Shown here: positions 49,885 through 60,442 of the stretch, piece by piece
Layout of the letters: each line of letters begins with the position of its first letter
Numbering within the stretch: position 1 is the first letter of the stretch
NCBI GenBank assembly: GCA_032158125.1
Contig: JASKOT010000016.1
Span: forward strand, 248,001 to 312,000
Origin: Papiliotrema nemorosa
Lineage: Eukaryota; Basidiomycota; Tremellomycetes; Tremellales; Rhynchogastremaceae
DNA: 64,000 nucleotides
Direction of reading: 5' to 3'
Translations under genes and position numbers: made by a program
Notes under the pieces: model-generated
Seen by the model: only the letters and a program-made list of their open reading frames with translations
Told to the model about the DNA's origin: nothing
Database searches by the model: none

Positions 49885-51727
49885 TCACGCCTCTTCCACA
49901 TGCTCGAGATTCTTCTTCTGTTCCTCCTCATACGCACTGACTCGAGGCACGTCATCATGCAGGTCGCCGAACAATCTATCTATCTCCTCGAGGCTTTTCC
50001 CCTTGGTCTCCGGCATGTAAAAGAACTCGAACAGTGCTCCAATGGTTGTCTGCTCATTAGGGACGGCGATGGTCGGAAGAGCGATAAACTCACACAAGAC
50101 GCAAAGACGAAATAGATCCCGTAGCCTCCCAAGTTCTCAATCATGTATGGAGTCGACTTGGCCAACATGAGGTTGAAAGCCCAATGGACGGAAGTACAGA
50201 TCGCCATGCAGAGAGTTCGGATTCGAAGCGGGAAGATTTCGCTACAGTAGATCCAGGGGATACCGGCGTACTGGACATTAGACTTTGCAGATCCAGTAAT
50301 AGATGAGCATCGACTTACAGAGAAGCAGAAAGCAACAGCCCAGACGAAGATCAGAACAATGGCGGCATATTGACCGCCGGAGATTCCAGCTCCAGTGACG
50401 GGAGGATAAGATTTGATCAGAGCTCCGACGATCCACATGCAGACAGCCATGATGCTGCCACCGGTGACGATCATTGATACACGACCAAATCGGTCGGTAA
50501 AGACTACCATGGCGATCAGGGTTGCGACGAATCGGACGACTCCGTAGACACCGGTGGCAAAGAGCTGCGGGTCAGGCATGATCCCTCAACGCGTATTCTC
50601 GACTCACCTTTGCGCTAGATGCGGAAAGACCGAGGGAGGCGAAGATCCTTGGGCTATAGTAGTTGACAGCATTGGTGCCGGCCATTTGGAAGAAAACCAT
50701 GATGAGACATCCAGTAATAAGCCTTCGAGCGTTTCGTCTGGAGAAGGTCTCTCGAAGAACGGGGAAACGACCTTCACCACCTTCCATCAAAGCTCGTTCA
50801 TGTTCAATCTGAGCGACGATTCCGGCAAGCTCATGCTGGACGTAAGGGTGGTCTTCGGGCAGGTTTCGAAGTACGGCGATAGTTTTGAGAGCTTTGAGTT
50901 CACCGTGATGGCGGACCATGAATCGGGGTGTTTCGGTCAAGAAGAACAATCCGATCATGCAGCACTATATATTAGCAAATTGGTAGCGTGGGACTCGTTC
51001 GACATACTCCGGCAGGGATGAGCTGAATAGCAAAGGGAATACGCCATTGTGATGTCCCTTTGAGCGTCTTGAGCACAGCGTAAGGAATCCAAAATCCGAC
51101 CATGGTACCGAATTGCACACCGACCTCGTACAGCCCAACCAAACGACCTCGGATATGTGGCGGTGAACATTCGGCGACGTAGACAGGAACAAGCATAGTG
51201 GAAGCACCGACACCCCAGCCGGTCAATACTCGCCCAGCATATACAAGCCCGACACCGGCGGATCCACTTGCGGCGACCATGAAGACTGCTCCGATAGTGT
51301 ATAGTCCGAGGTTGAACAACAAGGCGAGTCGTCGACCAAATCTGTCTGCTGCGGTGGCTGAGCACAGGCACCGAACACGGCTCCTGCCTGACGAGTCAGC
51401 GATGGCTGGAACCAAGTACTGGGCGTCTTACCTGGAAGACGGAAACGACGTTAGAGGCAAAAGCCGTTTTCTGAGCAGCAGTCTTGTGGACGAGATCAAA
51501 GTCTTTGTAAAATGCGGGCAATGTGACGACACCGCCAATGAAGCCTGAAATGAACCTCAAGCCAGAGTCGATGGTCATGCGAGCTTACCCAAGTCGTATC
51601 CAAAGAGAACAGCAGCGGCAGCACCGAACACACCCAAAGTAACGATCCGGGCGTTGATAGTCTCCTTGGGAGGAGCCATCGCTCCGCTCTCTACGGTCGG
51701 CCTGAACGCCTTGAGGAGGTTGACCAT
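49885..51727 (-). CDS. MFS transporter, quinate/sugar porter type
   Basis: About seven introns; about 540 residues, twelve membrane helices. Helix 1 has GAAAAVLFGYDLGFIGGVVTLPAFY (in pieces); then DRFGRRLALL, GRVLTGWGVGASTMLVPVYVAECSPPHIRGRLVG (in pieces), TETPRFMVRHH, FFQMAGTNAVNYYSPRIF, FTDRFGRVSMI, GIPWIYCSEIFPLRIR and PETKGKSLEEIDRLFGD. The PRF and AGTNAVNYYSP motifs place it with quinate and hexose porters. An in-frame ATG at 51787 would add 20 residues; 51727 has the better A at -3. Divergent from the PrpF-family gene with a 622-bp shared region, so the two probably act on the same compound or its product. Confidence 0.92.
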
Positions 51728-52349
51728 GTTTGACGAAGGTAATAGTAGTGAAGTGAGGTTGTGCGGGGACGAAGATGGGTTCTCCATACGTGAAATTATC
51801 GCTGCTTATATGTCAAGCTTCTCCGACCGTTTCATTCCCAAAATAACAACACACGGAAAGTCATACGGATAACAAAAAGATCACTCGAGGACCGGGGCAT
51901 ACGGGGTCTTCAGTTGTCGATGGAGGTTGACCATGTCGGGGGATGGAGAAACGACAAGATGGAGGAAAGAACATTGAGCAGGATGCTAATAATAACTTTT
52001 GGGATGGGTCACTTCCGGGGTGTAAGCAATTTTTCTGTGGAGGTAAGCAAATTCAAGGCAGAGCGACCCGGGCCGAGGCTTGACCGGGGCTCTGTGGAGG
52101 GTGGGGGAAGAGTGATGAGGGGCGGACTTCAACTTTCCGCCCAAAAATCACGCGAGGTTTTTGGACTGTTATGCCCGGATGGAACCTGTCCGCATGCACT
52201 GCATAGCGCTCTTGGCTGCAGACTCGTCATAAGTAGCATGTACGGTATGGAAGGTGGGGCGGACAACTCCAAAGTCAGACGTGTAGACACAAGCTCATAA
52301 AGCATCGACACAGGCTCCCCCCTCACGAATCTCGACTTGGACGCCAAAT
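51728..52349. promoter_or_regulatory. Bidirectional promoter, MFS transporter and PrpF-family gene
   Basis: CGGAAAGTCATACGGA at 51854-51869 is identical to the complement of 48342-48357 in the mitochondrial-carrier promoter. A GGCGGA-N9-TCCGCC inverted repeat is at about 52121-52141, and GGGCGGAC recurs near 52257. Confidence 0.6.
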
Positions 52350-53762
52350 ATGTCAGTGGCAATTGCGCACCCCCTCACTCCACCTCGGTCGGTCTCACCG
52401 ACCACCTCTGAACCGTCTGACGACGTTGTATTCCCTCTGGATTCCCGAAAGCGACTTCGGATCCGCTCAGTCCTCATGAGAGCCGGGACGTCCAAAGGCC
52501 TGTTCTTCCGCTTGGAGGATCTTCCCGCAGATAAAGAAAGATGGGGACCAGTCATTTTAGCTGTCATGGGATCCCCTGATCCTTCCAACCGACAGCTCGA
52601 TGGTCTGGGTGGAGGTCAGAGCACGCAGAGTAAAGTGGCTGTGGTGTCTCCGTCAGAGTCGCCTGACGCCGATGTGGACTATTTGTTCATTCAAGGTCAG
52701 TTTGGCGGCCTGGAATCCACGCACATCTGACTTTGGCAGTCCCGCTGGACGGATCTCCCTTGGACTTTTCTGGGAATTGCGGTAACATGTTGAGCGGTGT
52801 TGGGCCATTCGCAGTAGAGTGAGTGAGGTGCAGATGATAAAAGAACGGGACTGACGATCAGTGAGGGCATGTTTAAAGTCAAAAAGGCATCCAAGCACCT
52901 CTGCTGTATACGAGTGAGAAAGTAATTCCTATATCGTCGGTAACAAGAAGCCAAAGCTGATCGTCTTAGCGTCAATACGAACAAGATCATCCGATCGTCT
53001 TTCGAAGTCGAAGACGGTATCCCAGTCGAGCTCGGTCAACTTCGTCTTGACGGTGTGAGCGTCGCCGGTGCTCCAGTCCGACTTGACTTTTTGAATCCGG
53101 CAGGCTCGATGACCGGAAAGCTATTGCCAACAGGTCGAGCCCTCGACAAGATCACCCTACCGCCCAAGGGCTCTCTGGGTACGTTGCGCACATTCAGCGT
53201 CAGCTGTGTGGACGCTGCCAACCCGTTCGTCTTTGTCTCTGCCGAAGAACTCGGTTTGAGTGGTATTGAGTCGATTGCCACTTTAACGCAGAATATAACC
53301 GACACATTGATGGACATCCGAGCGGAAGCCGCGGTTCTCATGGGTCTTGCATCCTCTCCGGAGTCCGCTCGATTAGTCATGGGGACACCCAAAATCGCCG
53401 TCGTCGGACCCGCCACGACCTACACAACGACCTCTGGCAGGGTTGTAGAAGAGGAAGATATGGATATCTGGATCCGACCATACTCAATGGGCAAGCCACA
53501 CCCCGCTATACAGATGACTGGGGCAGTTTGTGTCGGGTCGGCATCATCCATACCGGGTACTCTTATCAGTCGCTACTTCCTACAGTCTAGGGCGAAACGA
53601 GGCCTGGACAGCCAAGGTCCGGTAGTTATAGGTCATGCAAGTGGAACGATGGCGGTGGAAGGGACGAGTAGGGCCGAGGCAGACGAGGTTGTAGTGGAGT
53701 GCGGCACCGTTTACAGGACAGCCAGGAGACTCATGGAGGGTAGTGTGCTGTGCTATGCTTGA
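52350..53762 (+). CDS. PrpF/GalD-family isomerase (aconitate or oxalomesaconate type)
   Basis: Four exons; about 420 residues. The first domain has LRIRSVLMRAGTSKGLFFRLEDLP, GSPDPSNRQLDGLGGGQSTQSKVAVVSPS and LDFSGNCGNMLSGVGPFAVDEG (all in pieces); the second has IRVRNVNTNKII, RLDFLNPAGSMTGKLLPTGR, KIAVVGP and HPAIQMTGAVCVGSAS. These diaminopimelate-epimerase-fold markers define the PrpF family, which isomerises unsaturated tricarboxylates: 2-methyl-aconitate (PrpF), 4-oxalomesaconate (GalD) or cis/trans-aconitate. Which one applies here is unknown. Its neighbours, a divergent transporter and a Zn2Cys6 regulator downstream, form a classic inducible fungal catabolic layout. Confidence 0.9.
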
Positions 53763-53928
53763 TCTTTGTAGCTACTATGTCACATTGTACTGAACGACTG
53801 CCTACTCGAAGCATGCCACTGGCAAGTTGTTTAGCCGAAGTTGAGCCGCGGCGGGCACTCCTCATTTCTTGGCGGGTCGATGAGTCCCCGCCTCTGCTTC
53901 ACTTGCACACTCGATTCGACCTATAGCA

Positions 53929-56474
53929 ATGCCTGGAGTATCAACAACCTCTGCCATGTCGGAGCGTAGTAGGTCAGCATCACCGTCGAGGAAGAAGAGA
54001 CTTGCATGTGGGTATTGTTACAGACGGAAGGTGAGTGATGGTTTCTCCCCGGTCATCCTACCCGGTGGATGAATCTCCGTTGATCCAGTTTAGATGAAAT
54101 GCGATATGCGTGAGCCCCGGTGCACGAATTGCGAGGAACATGATAAAGAGTGTGAGCCGGCAGAGAGGACCAGTCGAGCTCGGTAAGTGGTTTGACACCA
54201 TTTTGCGCTATCTGTGCTTAGCGTATTGTTAGACCGACCCATGGACGGATCGAGGAGCTTGAACGGAAGATTGAAAAGCTGCAAGCGCATATTCGACAGC
54301 TGGAAAGTCTTCCGTCCGGGATCACAGCGGCCATCACTCCCGTGGAGAGGCACAATGTCGCAAACGGCTCCATAGAGAATAACCCAGATCAAGCGGGCGA
54401 CGGGTATGGGGCGATGGCCGTCGTATCGGGTTCCACGCCAACTTGGTTTCACAAGTGAGTCACCGGATTTCATCAGCACTGAGCCTGATGCTGTAGCTCT
54501 CGAGCGGGACATGGACCTACTTCCTCCTTCTACGACGATGTGGATCAACAAATCTTCGACCGACCCAGTATTGGAGCGGCTGTACCCGAGGCCGAGCTGC
54601 GAGAAAAGGCCACGGCGAAGTGTGCAGAGGAGAGACACATGGAGGTTCTCAATTTGGCATCTGGACGTCTTGACTGTACGTATCAAGGGTTTTTCTTCAT
54701 GAGAGTTGAGAGGCGGAGGGATGTTGGCTGACGCTATATAGTCGATGGAGTACCGCCAGACCTTGGGATCCACTTGTTAGCGCTTCATTGGAATCGGCAA
54801 CACTTTGCATTCTTGATCTCATATCGGCCCTGTGAGTATTCTCACTACGATGGACGTGACTGATGAACAGTGTTCATGCGGGACATGGCATGTCAAGGTC
54901 CCTACTTTTCCCGTTTACTCCTCAACGCCATCTTCTTCTCCGTCTCAAAGTTCTCCGAGAGGCCGGATGTGTATGACGATCCCACCGACCAAAAGACCGC
55001 CGGGTTGCGTTTCCTCCGTCGAGTCAAGGAGCTTTTGGGCGCCGCATTGGATCAATCTTCCATTCCAACCATTCAGGCCATGTTACTCCTCTCCAGTTCT
55101 CTGGGAGCGCATGGTCATCAGAGTGCAGCTTGGCTGTATAGCGGTATAGCTATACGGATGATTTTCGATCTAGGTAAAGATTCCTACATCTATTTTGTGT
55201 TGACAACATAGGCCTCAACTACGATTCTGCGGCTATGCAGACTAATCTAACAGCGGAAGAGATCGAGATTCGAAGGAGGGTAGTTTGGGCCTGTTACAGT
55301 GCGTCTCAACGGCCAATACTCGCGCACTTCGATCCAGCTGATACTCTACAGTCTCGGACAAGATCATCTCTCTATACCAAGGTCGAGCTGTCAGCTTCGG
55401 ACAAGATCGCATGCACGTTCCGCATCTATTCCTGGACCGATACGAAGAACAAGAACTATGGACACCCTTTGCCTTCCCCGGTATACATCGTTATCCCGGC
55501 GCTCCAGCGCGAGCCATCAGTACTTTCAAATCCCTGTGCTCATTGTCGGTGATCATGGACCGTATCATCACAGACATTTACGCGGACAAGGGTCCGACCC
55601 ATCGACCGGGCCAACACTTGGACCAACTGTCTCAGAGCCTGGATCGGTGGAAAGCGGCTCTGCCTTTAGAGATTGCGTTTGATCCAACGATTGATCAGCC
55701 TGTTCCCCCTCCCCATGTGTTGTCGCTCTAGTCAGTGTGATTATCTGATTGCATCGCCTCAGACTGACTCTTTAGCTCCGTATATTATACTGTCGTCACG
55801 TTACTACATCGGCCTTTCGTTGAGGTGAGTGTCTTCAAACTTCTTGTGCCGACTTGCTAATGGCTCAGAGCGCCGTCGAGAATCTATCGCCTAGTTTAGT
55901 CTCCAAGAGCTGGCAGAAGTGCGAAGAAGCAGCCAAGGGAGCCACCGACACTTTGTCACGTTACAGGCAGACTTTCACCCTTGCCAGGGCTCCTTACCTC
56001 ATCGTGAGTCTCGTCATCTTTCACCGAGTAAGCTGACGTCTGTTAGTCTTATACCACCTATGTGGCTGCTACGATCCACGTACGGATGGTAGCTCAGCGC
56101 GGACCCAATTCCGAGTCTGCCCGACTACTGGGGCTATGTCTCGAGGGACTGAGAGAAAACTCGGCGACGAACCCTGGAGTAAGCAAGATGTACGGGACGA
56201 TCAACCGGGTCATGGAGAGGTTGGGCGTATCACTCAACATCGGATCAGATGCGCCAAGTATGGCACCGACCTATGTCAACAATGAGCTCGATATTGACGC
56301 CATCATCAGGTAAGTCACATGTGGCCACGTCGAAATCACTTATCGGTGCTAAAGGATAGATCATTTGGGGTGGATTCGTCTGGGATGTCGGGAATGCTGC
56401 CGGATTTCAACACGCAAGATTTCTTGAATCCGCCCATGGACAATCTGTTTGGATTTCTAGGGCTGCCCGAGTGA
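53929..56474 (+). CDS. Zn2Cys6 fungal-specific transcription factor with coiled coil
   Basis: About nine introns; about 680 residues. Zinc cluster: CGYCYRRK, then MKCDMREPRCTNCEEHDKEC after the first intron (C-x2-C-x6-C-x6-C-x2-C-x6-C). A coiled coil (RIEELERKIEKLQAHIRQLES, in pieces) follows at once, implying a dimer. The middle-homology domain shows GIHLLALHWNRQHFAFLISYRPLFMRDM (in pieces), IPTIQAMLLLSSSLGAHGHQSAAWLYSGIAIRM (in pieces), RRRVVWACYVSDKIISLYQGR and a hydrophobic C-terminus (FGVDSSGMSGMLPDF) that may be an activation tail. It lies between the PrpF gene and the anion symporter, so both and the MFS genes are likely targets. Confidence 0.87.
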
Positions 56475-56904
56475 CGAGTGACGATTGTGTGGACCGGATT
56501 TTCTGATGCGATATGCTCCGTTGTATGACATGCACCCAGTCCCCATCTGATGGGTTTGGTAGTAGCATGGCACCACAAAGACGTCTGGCCGAGACAACTG
56601 ATGTGAGCTTGCTTACAAAGTAGAATCTCATGGTTGCGATGTCCAAGTATCATCGATCAAGATGGCTCCTAGGCATGGAAGTCAAAGGTTGCTCGAAACA
56701 ACATGATGCATTCCCCTTGGATAATTTACGATTTGTATGCACAGCAGAATGCAGACTTGACAATCTCCCACGGACCGAGCCCACCAGACTAATTGAGAAA
56801 CGGGGAAACCAGACTTGAACAGCCAGCTGGAGGCAGTGATGACCCCACCTGCGCGAGATGACAGCACAGCTTGACGAGTTTTGATCGAACGAAGCACAGT
56901 TGAC
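56475..56904. other. Convergent intergenic region
   Basis: 3' flanks of the regulator and of the symporter gene. No gene or repeat recognised. Confidence 0.4.
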
Positions 56905-58699
56905 CTAAAGGGGGTATCGCCATCCCTTTGGCAGAGGTTGTCGGTTGGCGGCGACCCGTTCGGCGTTGGTTTGTTCTTCCTTGACGTCGAGGGCCTTGTT
57001 GAGTCGAATGACATACCATCGAGTGATGAGAACCGTGATGATGGTCATTCCAATCGAGAACAAGATCAAACCACCTCCCATTCGGTAGAGAGGTTTTTGG
57101 TTTGTCAAGAAGAAGTAAGGGGTGAACCAGTGCGAAGCCGTTCCGAATGTGTTTGCGATCGCCAATAATGCCGCTTTCTTGTGTCGAGGGGAGGGAACGA
57201 GTTGAGCAGACCAAGAGACTTGGATGTTGAGACCAGAAAACACACCCATGATGAGGAAGCAAACACCGGTGTATCGTACTCCGACGTTCATGGTGGTGAT
57301 GAGCATGACGGTACCCACGGCTGAAAGAAGGATAGGACCGATAACGTGCCAGACGGAATCCTTGAATCGACCGGATGTGTAGCCGAATCCGAGAATTGCG
57401 AGGTACCCGAGCAAGTAGGCGGGAGATTGGAGCAGATAAGTCATGAGTTTCGACTTGGAGAGAGTTTGCAACTGTGGATGAGCGCTGTTCAACACCAAAG
57501 AAACACCAAAGAGGGAGAAGAGACTCACGATGGAGGGAAGGAAGTCTTTGAAAGATTGAGCGGAGATGAGCCAAAAGTGGAGAGCCATGAACAACCAAGT
57601 GAACCAATCTTTACAGGCCATCTTGGCTCCTGCCCAAATACCGAGATCGTTCTTCGATTCGTCGTGACCTCCAGCAGAGAGGACAAGTCGGTATTGTGCC
57701 ATCTCTGTCTCTTCAGGGGTAAGCCAGGGGGTGTTGTTGGCCCAGTTGGGCAAGAGGTAGCCGGCGACAATGGCGACAAAGATGGAGAGAGCCCCTTCGA
57801 TGATCATGACTGAGCGTCAGCGCTGGCTCATGTGCGGTTAAGTCGACTCACACCACTCCCAAGCGTGCATGCCCTTGATGCCGTCCATGTTTTCAAGCAC
57901 TGCAGCGGCGAATGGACCACCGAGAACATTGCTGTAAATGTCAGCCATGTGGCAACAAAGACTGTTCGACTCACGAGATCGTTTGAGCACCGTGCCACAG
58001 AGCCATCCGGAAGGGAAGCTCGTCCCGAATATACCAAGAAGACGTCATCAATGCGACCGAGGGTAAAAAGGGGCCTTCAGCGAGGCCGACAGCAAGTCGA
58101 GCGCAAGCGAATCCAGCGGGACTTCGAACAAACGGGAACAAAATGGTAGGGATCGACCAACCGAGCATCATGAGTGGGATCACGATTCGAGGCTTGTATT
58201 TCGAAAGCAAGAGCGAGCCGGGAAGTTGAGTCAACATGTATCCAGCGTAGAACAGACTGATTCCGGCCGACCATTGGACGTCGTTCATGTTCATATCTTC
58301 TTGCATTCCGGCGACACTATGATGAGCGAAAATTCTGCCGCCATGGTTGTAAGCTTACCGAGCATTGGTCACGTTGGATCGATCAAGGTAGTTGATCATG
58401 AGACAGATGGTCAATGTTGGCAACATTCGAATATCGATCCTTCGTCTGACTCGTCGATTAAGCTTGTCGAGTTCACTCTGACTCATATCTTTGAGCAGAG
58501 GGTATCGTTGTAAGATCGCTTCGTCGGAATTTTCGTCGTATTCGACTTGATCACCCTTGACGACATCGGTATCTTCAACCATGAATACCTCTTGTTTCTT
58601 TTCAGAGTGTAGATCATCTTGGAGTTGAACGACCGGTAAAGTCTCTTCAATCTCCGAGTTGACTTTCGGGTTGTAGTCGTTTGTAGTCTGAGGAGCCAT
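56905..58699 (-). CDS. MFS anion:cation symporter (Dal5/allantoate-permease-like family)
   Basis: Five or so introns; about 540 residues. A long acidic cytoplasmic N-terminus leads to RRIDIRMLPTLTICLMINYLDRSNVTNAR (in pieces), the classic ACS start with D-R-S-N. Then WSAGISLFYAGYMLTQLPGSLLLSK, AGFACARLAVGLAEGPFLPS, a loop WLTPEETEMAQYRL, and GVCFLIMGVFSGLNIQVSWSAQ (all in pieces). Family members take up organic anions such as allantoate, nicotinate, biotin precursors, phthalate, tartrate or uronates. With a quinate-type porter, regulator and PrpF gene as neighbours, an organic acid substrate is likely. Confidence 0.92.
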
Positions 58700-60442
58700 C
58701 TTGAGTGGGGCTGTGGGGTCCAATTGGAGAAGTGGATTGTGAGACTAGACCCCTCGACGCATGACTTATATATGTACCGACGTAGATGCAACGAATGAGA
58801 ATCGATGGAAATGGGTCTCCGCAGGAAAATGTATGCGGGGAAAGTGATTGTCCGTGCCAAGACTCCAGACTCACATGTCACAGGGGCCTGGACCTGGAAT
58901 CGGATCCGAATGCACGTTAAATGCCAAGACTCTGTGGACTGGTAGATTCCATTCTTGCATTGCGTAGCTCGCGTAGCTTGGGCAGAGGGGGCCCTCGCTG
59001 AGCTGTGAAGGGAGACGTTCCGGAGACAGACTGTCCGTGCACTTGAGAGGGCTATAGGACGATGAGGAGAGGCGACCATGCTGGACGAGGCTCCAAGTCG
59101 GATCTGTCGGGTCTAGCTCATCTCCAAAGAGATCTTAGTATGCGAAGCCCCGCCGCATATCCCACGGGGCTCGAGAAGCCGTTTCAGAGTGAGCAGACGC
59201 CGATCAGTCGCTCAGCCACGCGGAGTGAAGAGGACCTCATTCTACCTTCATTGGGACAATGTGTGGTCTCCAAAAGCCAATGGTCAAGACATCGAGCTGG
59301 ATCTGTATGTGCGAAGGGTCACCTGAATCTCTCTTTCGCATTGGTTCCGGCACGTCTCTGACACTTTGAGCAAGCACAAACACCAGGGCACAGCAGATGC
59401 TTGGGGCAAATTTGGTCATGTGTCATGACCACCCGTGACTGGTGCTATTGGACTTCATCGGATTCGTGAGTCGTCAAGTCCAGCAGGACGTCGCAGCTTG
59501 CCATATACTAGCTCCTACCAAGTTCACGAACTACAAGGCCTGAAACGCGGATGTACGGCCCGCTCGACCAGACACTTCCACTGGACATGCGACTCACGTC
59601 CACCACAGTGGCGAGTCGAGTCATCGCCGGGCCGAGCAGTCCAAGTTGTGACCTGTGACACCCCCGAAAGCCGAGAGTCGTTCAGCAGCAAGTGCATTGG
59701 TCCGACGATTTCGGCGAATACGGGTCTGGCGTATGAACGACAGAGCGGGGTAGAGGGGGAACGAAATTAACCGGAGTGTGAGTGCCAAGACATTTCTCTG
59801 AAAAGAGTTTTTCCAGCACAATGGGGTGGCCACAACTGAACTCGAGTACGTTTTCTCCCCTTGCGGCTGCAGTCTGTGCATCCACAACTTGAGGGTCCTC
59901 CACCTCCACATGATACTGTGTCCCGTGGTACATCCACCTCGAGGGCTTGAAAGAGACATGTTCCGGGCCGTCTATCCACCTGTTTCCAATGCCAAGACCT
60001 TTATTCCGCCACTCGGTTACGTTGTGCAGCGGATTTGCTTCGACTCTTCGCTTTCGGAGGATTCTGAACAATGGCATCCTATACATGCATATGCCAAGAC
60101 TCTATACGGTTATCCGGGGCGAGGGGGCCACGCCGGGCCGGGGGAGTCACCTGTACATCCGCCGATGAAAGATTGTGATGACCTGACAGTACCAGCAGAG
60201 AGATTGTGTTGATCAGCAAGTCTGAGTTTGGCGGCATGGGCGGTCCGGGGTGAGCGGGCTCATGATGGGTTTCGGAGCGCCCAGGGGGGAGTAGTATGGG
60301 TTATATAAACTGGTCGAGGATGCCCCTTGGTTCCCCATCTCACCTTTGTCTACCCCTCGACTCGACAGGACCCGCAGGTCGAGGATTCACTTGAACACAT
60401 CGACACACTCATACTCCCACGACATCGAATCACTCGCTCAAT
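58700..60442. promoter_or_regulatory. Large bidirectional regulatory region with repeated TGCCAAGAC
   Basis: Separates divergent transporters. Five same-strand TGCCAAGAC copies start at 58855, 58922, 59783, 59990 and 60092; three extend to TGCCAAGACTC. A perfect inverted repeat TGGTCATG-TGT-CATGACCA is at 59413-59431. A TATA box TATATAAA (60302-60309) lies 134 bp before the right-hand gene. A 134-codon minus-strand frame at 59682-60086 has no recognisable domain and I do not call it a gene. Confidence 0.65.

Noticed and set aside
57346..57813. 155-codon plus-strand frame
   Set aside because: Antisense to membrane-helix exons of the anion symporter.
59682..60086. 134-codon minus-strand frame in the long transporter intergenic region
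   Set aside because: Starts with ATG and has fairly balanced composition, but has no recognised motif and overlaps two TGCCAAGAC sites; kept only as a possibility to test by RNA-seq.
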